A DNA stretch of 64,000 bases from Halobacteriovoraceae bacterium (lineage in GTDB: Bacteria; Bdellovibrionota; Bacteriovoracia; Bacteriovoracales; Bacteriovoracaceae): positions 62,001 to 126,000 of the forward strand of contig PAMZ01000002.1 in NCBI GenBank assembly GCA_002707495.1, read 5' to 3'. Below the pieces are notes generated by a model, which was not told the DNA's origin, ran no database searches, and worked only from the letters and a program-made list of their open reading frames with translations. Both the position numbers and the translations under genes were made by a program. Below, piece after piece: positions 62,968 through 64,000 of this stretch (within the stretch, counting starts at the first letter, position 1; each line of letters opens with the position of its first letter).

Positions 62968-63629
62968 TCGAATTTAAATCAGTTTCAAAAACCTACCTTC
63001 AAGGGATCAAAGAGGTTGAAGTTCTCAAAGAATTAAATTTTAGATTAGATAAAAAGGGATTAGTTGCAATCGTAGGAAAGTCAGGAAGTGGTAAATCCAC
63101 GTTGCTTTCACTTTTAGCCGGTTTAGACAATCCAACTCACGGTGAAATTCATATCGATGATGTATGTGTGAGTGATTTAAATGAGTCTGAATTAACAAAG
63201 TTTCGAGCCTCAAATATCGGAATTATTTTTCAACACTTTCATCTTATTGAAAACTTCACTGCACTGGAAAACGTTATGCTCCCTTTGGAAGTTACGGGAG
63301 TAAAAGATGCTATGGAAAAAGCCAAAAATGTTCTCGCGACAGTTGGACTTGAAGATAGGATACATCATTTCCCTAATCAATTATCAGGAGGAGAAAAGCA
63401 GCGGGTCGCGATTGCCAGAGCTTATGTTACCAATCCAAAAATTATTCTAGCAGATGAGCCAAGTGGAAACCTAGATCCGGAAACAGGAGAAAAGGTTATG
63501 CAGACTTTATTTGAAACTGCTCGAGAACTCAATCAAACTGTCATCCTGGTTACTCATGACGATGAACTGGCCCGTAAATGCGATAGCATTTATGAAATCA
63601 AAGACCATAGGCTTAATCACGTATGTTAG
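62964..63629 (+). CDS. ybbA: ABC transporter ATP-binding protein, YbbA type (LolD-like)
   Basis: A 221-residue MacB/LolD-family ATPase. Walker A GKSGSGKSTLL, the Q-loop GIIFQHFHLI, the signature LSGGEKQRVAIARA, Walker B ILADEPSGNLD and the switch His in LVTHDDE are intact. It lies between tesA and a YbbP-type permease with overlaps of 4 and 7 bp, which is why YbbA rather than LolD is preferred. The transported or extruded lipid-like substrate is unknown. Confidence 0.92.
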   Translation: MIEFKSVSKTYLQGIKEVEVLKELNFRLDKKGLVAIVGKSGSGKSTLLSLLAGLDNPTHGEIHIDDVCVSDLNESELTKFRASNIGIIFQHFHLIENFTALENVMLPLEVTGVKDAMEKAKNVLATVGLEDRIHHFPNQLSGGEKQRVAIARAYVTNPKIILADEPSGNLDPETGEKVMQTLFETARELNQTVILVTHDDELARKCDSIYEIKDHRLNHVC

Positions 63630-64000
63630 CCCTTAAACTTGCTCAAAGAGAATTCAAAAATAATTTTCGCTATTGGTTTTTCTTTTCTCTTAATCTGACA
63701 ATAGGCCTAGTAGGGTTTACTTTTATTTTTCTTTTCAGAGGAAATGTTACCCAATCACTGGCGATGAGATCCACTCAATTATTATCTAGTGATATCGCTA
63801 TCTCCGGTCGAAGAGATGTCTCCGGAGAGGAAGAAAAAAAAGTCATGGAGTTTATGCAGCCTTTGCATACGGAATACTCTCGTTTGGTTTCGCTTTATTC
63901 TATGGGAAAGTCAGATTCAAAAACGAGACTTCTTTTTGTAAAGTTTATTCAAGATAATTATCCTCTCATAGGGGAAATAAAAGTCTCTTCCCATGGGACT
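63623..64000 (+). CDS. ybbP: YbbP-type ABC transporter permease, N-terminal part (runs off the right edge)
   Basis: The first 126 residues are visible and the frame is open to the last base. One membrane segment (NLTIGLVGFTFIFLF) is followed by the start of a periplasmic domain with LLSSDIAISGRRDVSG and DNYPLIGEIKVSS, both typical of the YbbP permease, which belongs to the FtsX/MacB type. Its ATG overlaps the ATPase stop by 7 bp. The remaining membrane segments are outside the window. Confidence 0.82.
   Translation, partial: MLALKLAQREFKNNFRYWFFFSLNLTIGLVGFTFIFLFRGNVTQSLAMRSTQLLSSDIAISGRRDVSGEEEKKVMEFMQPLHTEYSRLVSLYSMGKSDSKTRLLFVKFIQDNYPLIGEIKVSSHGT

Overview
The window is an AT-rich, densely packed chromosomal segment of a Gram-negative bacterium. 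The best guess is a member of the Bdellovibrionota, Bacteriovorax/Halobacteriovorax-like. Supporting this are a deltaproteobacterial-type single operon for a type II secretion system (gspC to gspN, including the delta-type GspN), an ihfA-merR pair, many lipoproteins and secreted proteins, and low GC. The assignment rests on gene content and protein style, not on any database match. No rRNA, tRNA, CRISPR array, transposon or prophage was seen.

Layout. 1-262: start of a leftward RNA cytosine methyltransferase. 382-1654: translation operon infC-rpmI-rplT, with infC starting at a rare AUA codon, closed by a strong terminator. 1951-4269: cis/trans fatty acid isomerase lipoprotein. 4395-5361: ihfA and a MerR-type regulator. 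20480-5364 (minus): a 15-kb T2SS operon gspC-D-E-F-G-H-I-J-K-L-M-N with an IspA-type prenyl synthase as its last gene. 20592-25944: a VCBS/UnbV lipoprotein, a degenerate A-type Fe-S carrier homologue, an M61 peptidase and an unrecognised basic protein. 26110-29006: topA and the zinc-free L31. 29148-35150: a 2000-residue alpha-2-macroglobulin. 35152-38472: MerC-like and other membrane proteins, an aldehyde dehydrogenase and pyrD. 38527-44912: a small secreted protein plus Prc-type protease, then methyltransferase, PLP racemase/deaminase-fold enzyme and neutral-ceramidase homologue. 44892-46199: HD-GYP-like protein with a dead receiver domain. 46305-51406: mutA-mutB-meaB-nth, giving methylmalonyl-CoA/succinyl-CoA interconversion with its chaperone. 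51438-55867: a rifampin-phosphotransferase-like phosphohistidine enzyme, overlapped by a UbiA-like membrane protein, then a PlsC acyltransferase. 55864-60330: adenosine-deaminase-like hydrolase, HCCA-isomerase/DsbA-fold protein and three envelope proteins. 60471-62283: rpsU, YceI, an endonuclease/exonuclease/phosphatase-family protein and a 36-residue membrane peptide. 62362-64000: tesA-ybbA-ybbP, running off the right edge.

Working together. Much of the window serves the cell envelope: protein export (T2SS), periplasmic protease control (A2M, Prc), membrane lipid remodelling (Cti, PlsC, TesA, ceramidase homologue, UbiA-like protein, IspA) and lipoproteins. The least explained units are the phosphohistidine-enzyme/UbiA-like pair (51438-55018) and the methyltransferase/PLP-enzyme/ceramidase-like set (41238-44912), where the ceramidase homologue carries Thr in place of the known catalytic Ser and has no export signal.

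A striking architectural feature is that all eight convergent gene junctions in the window are within -21 to +9 bp, with no room for a dedicated terminator.
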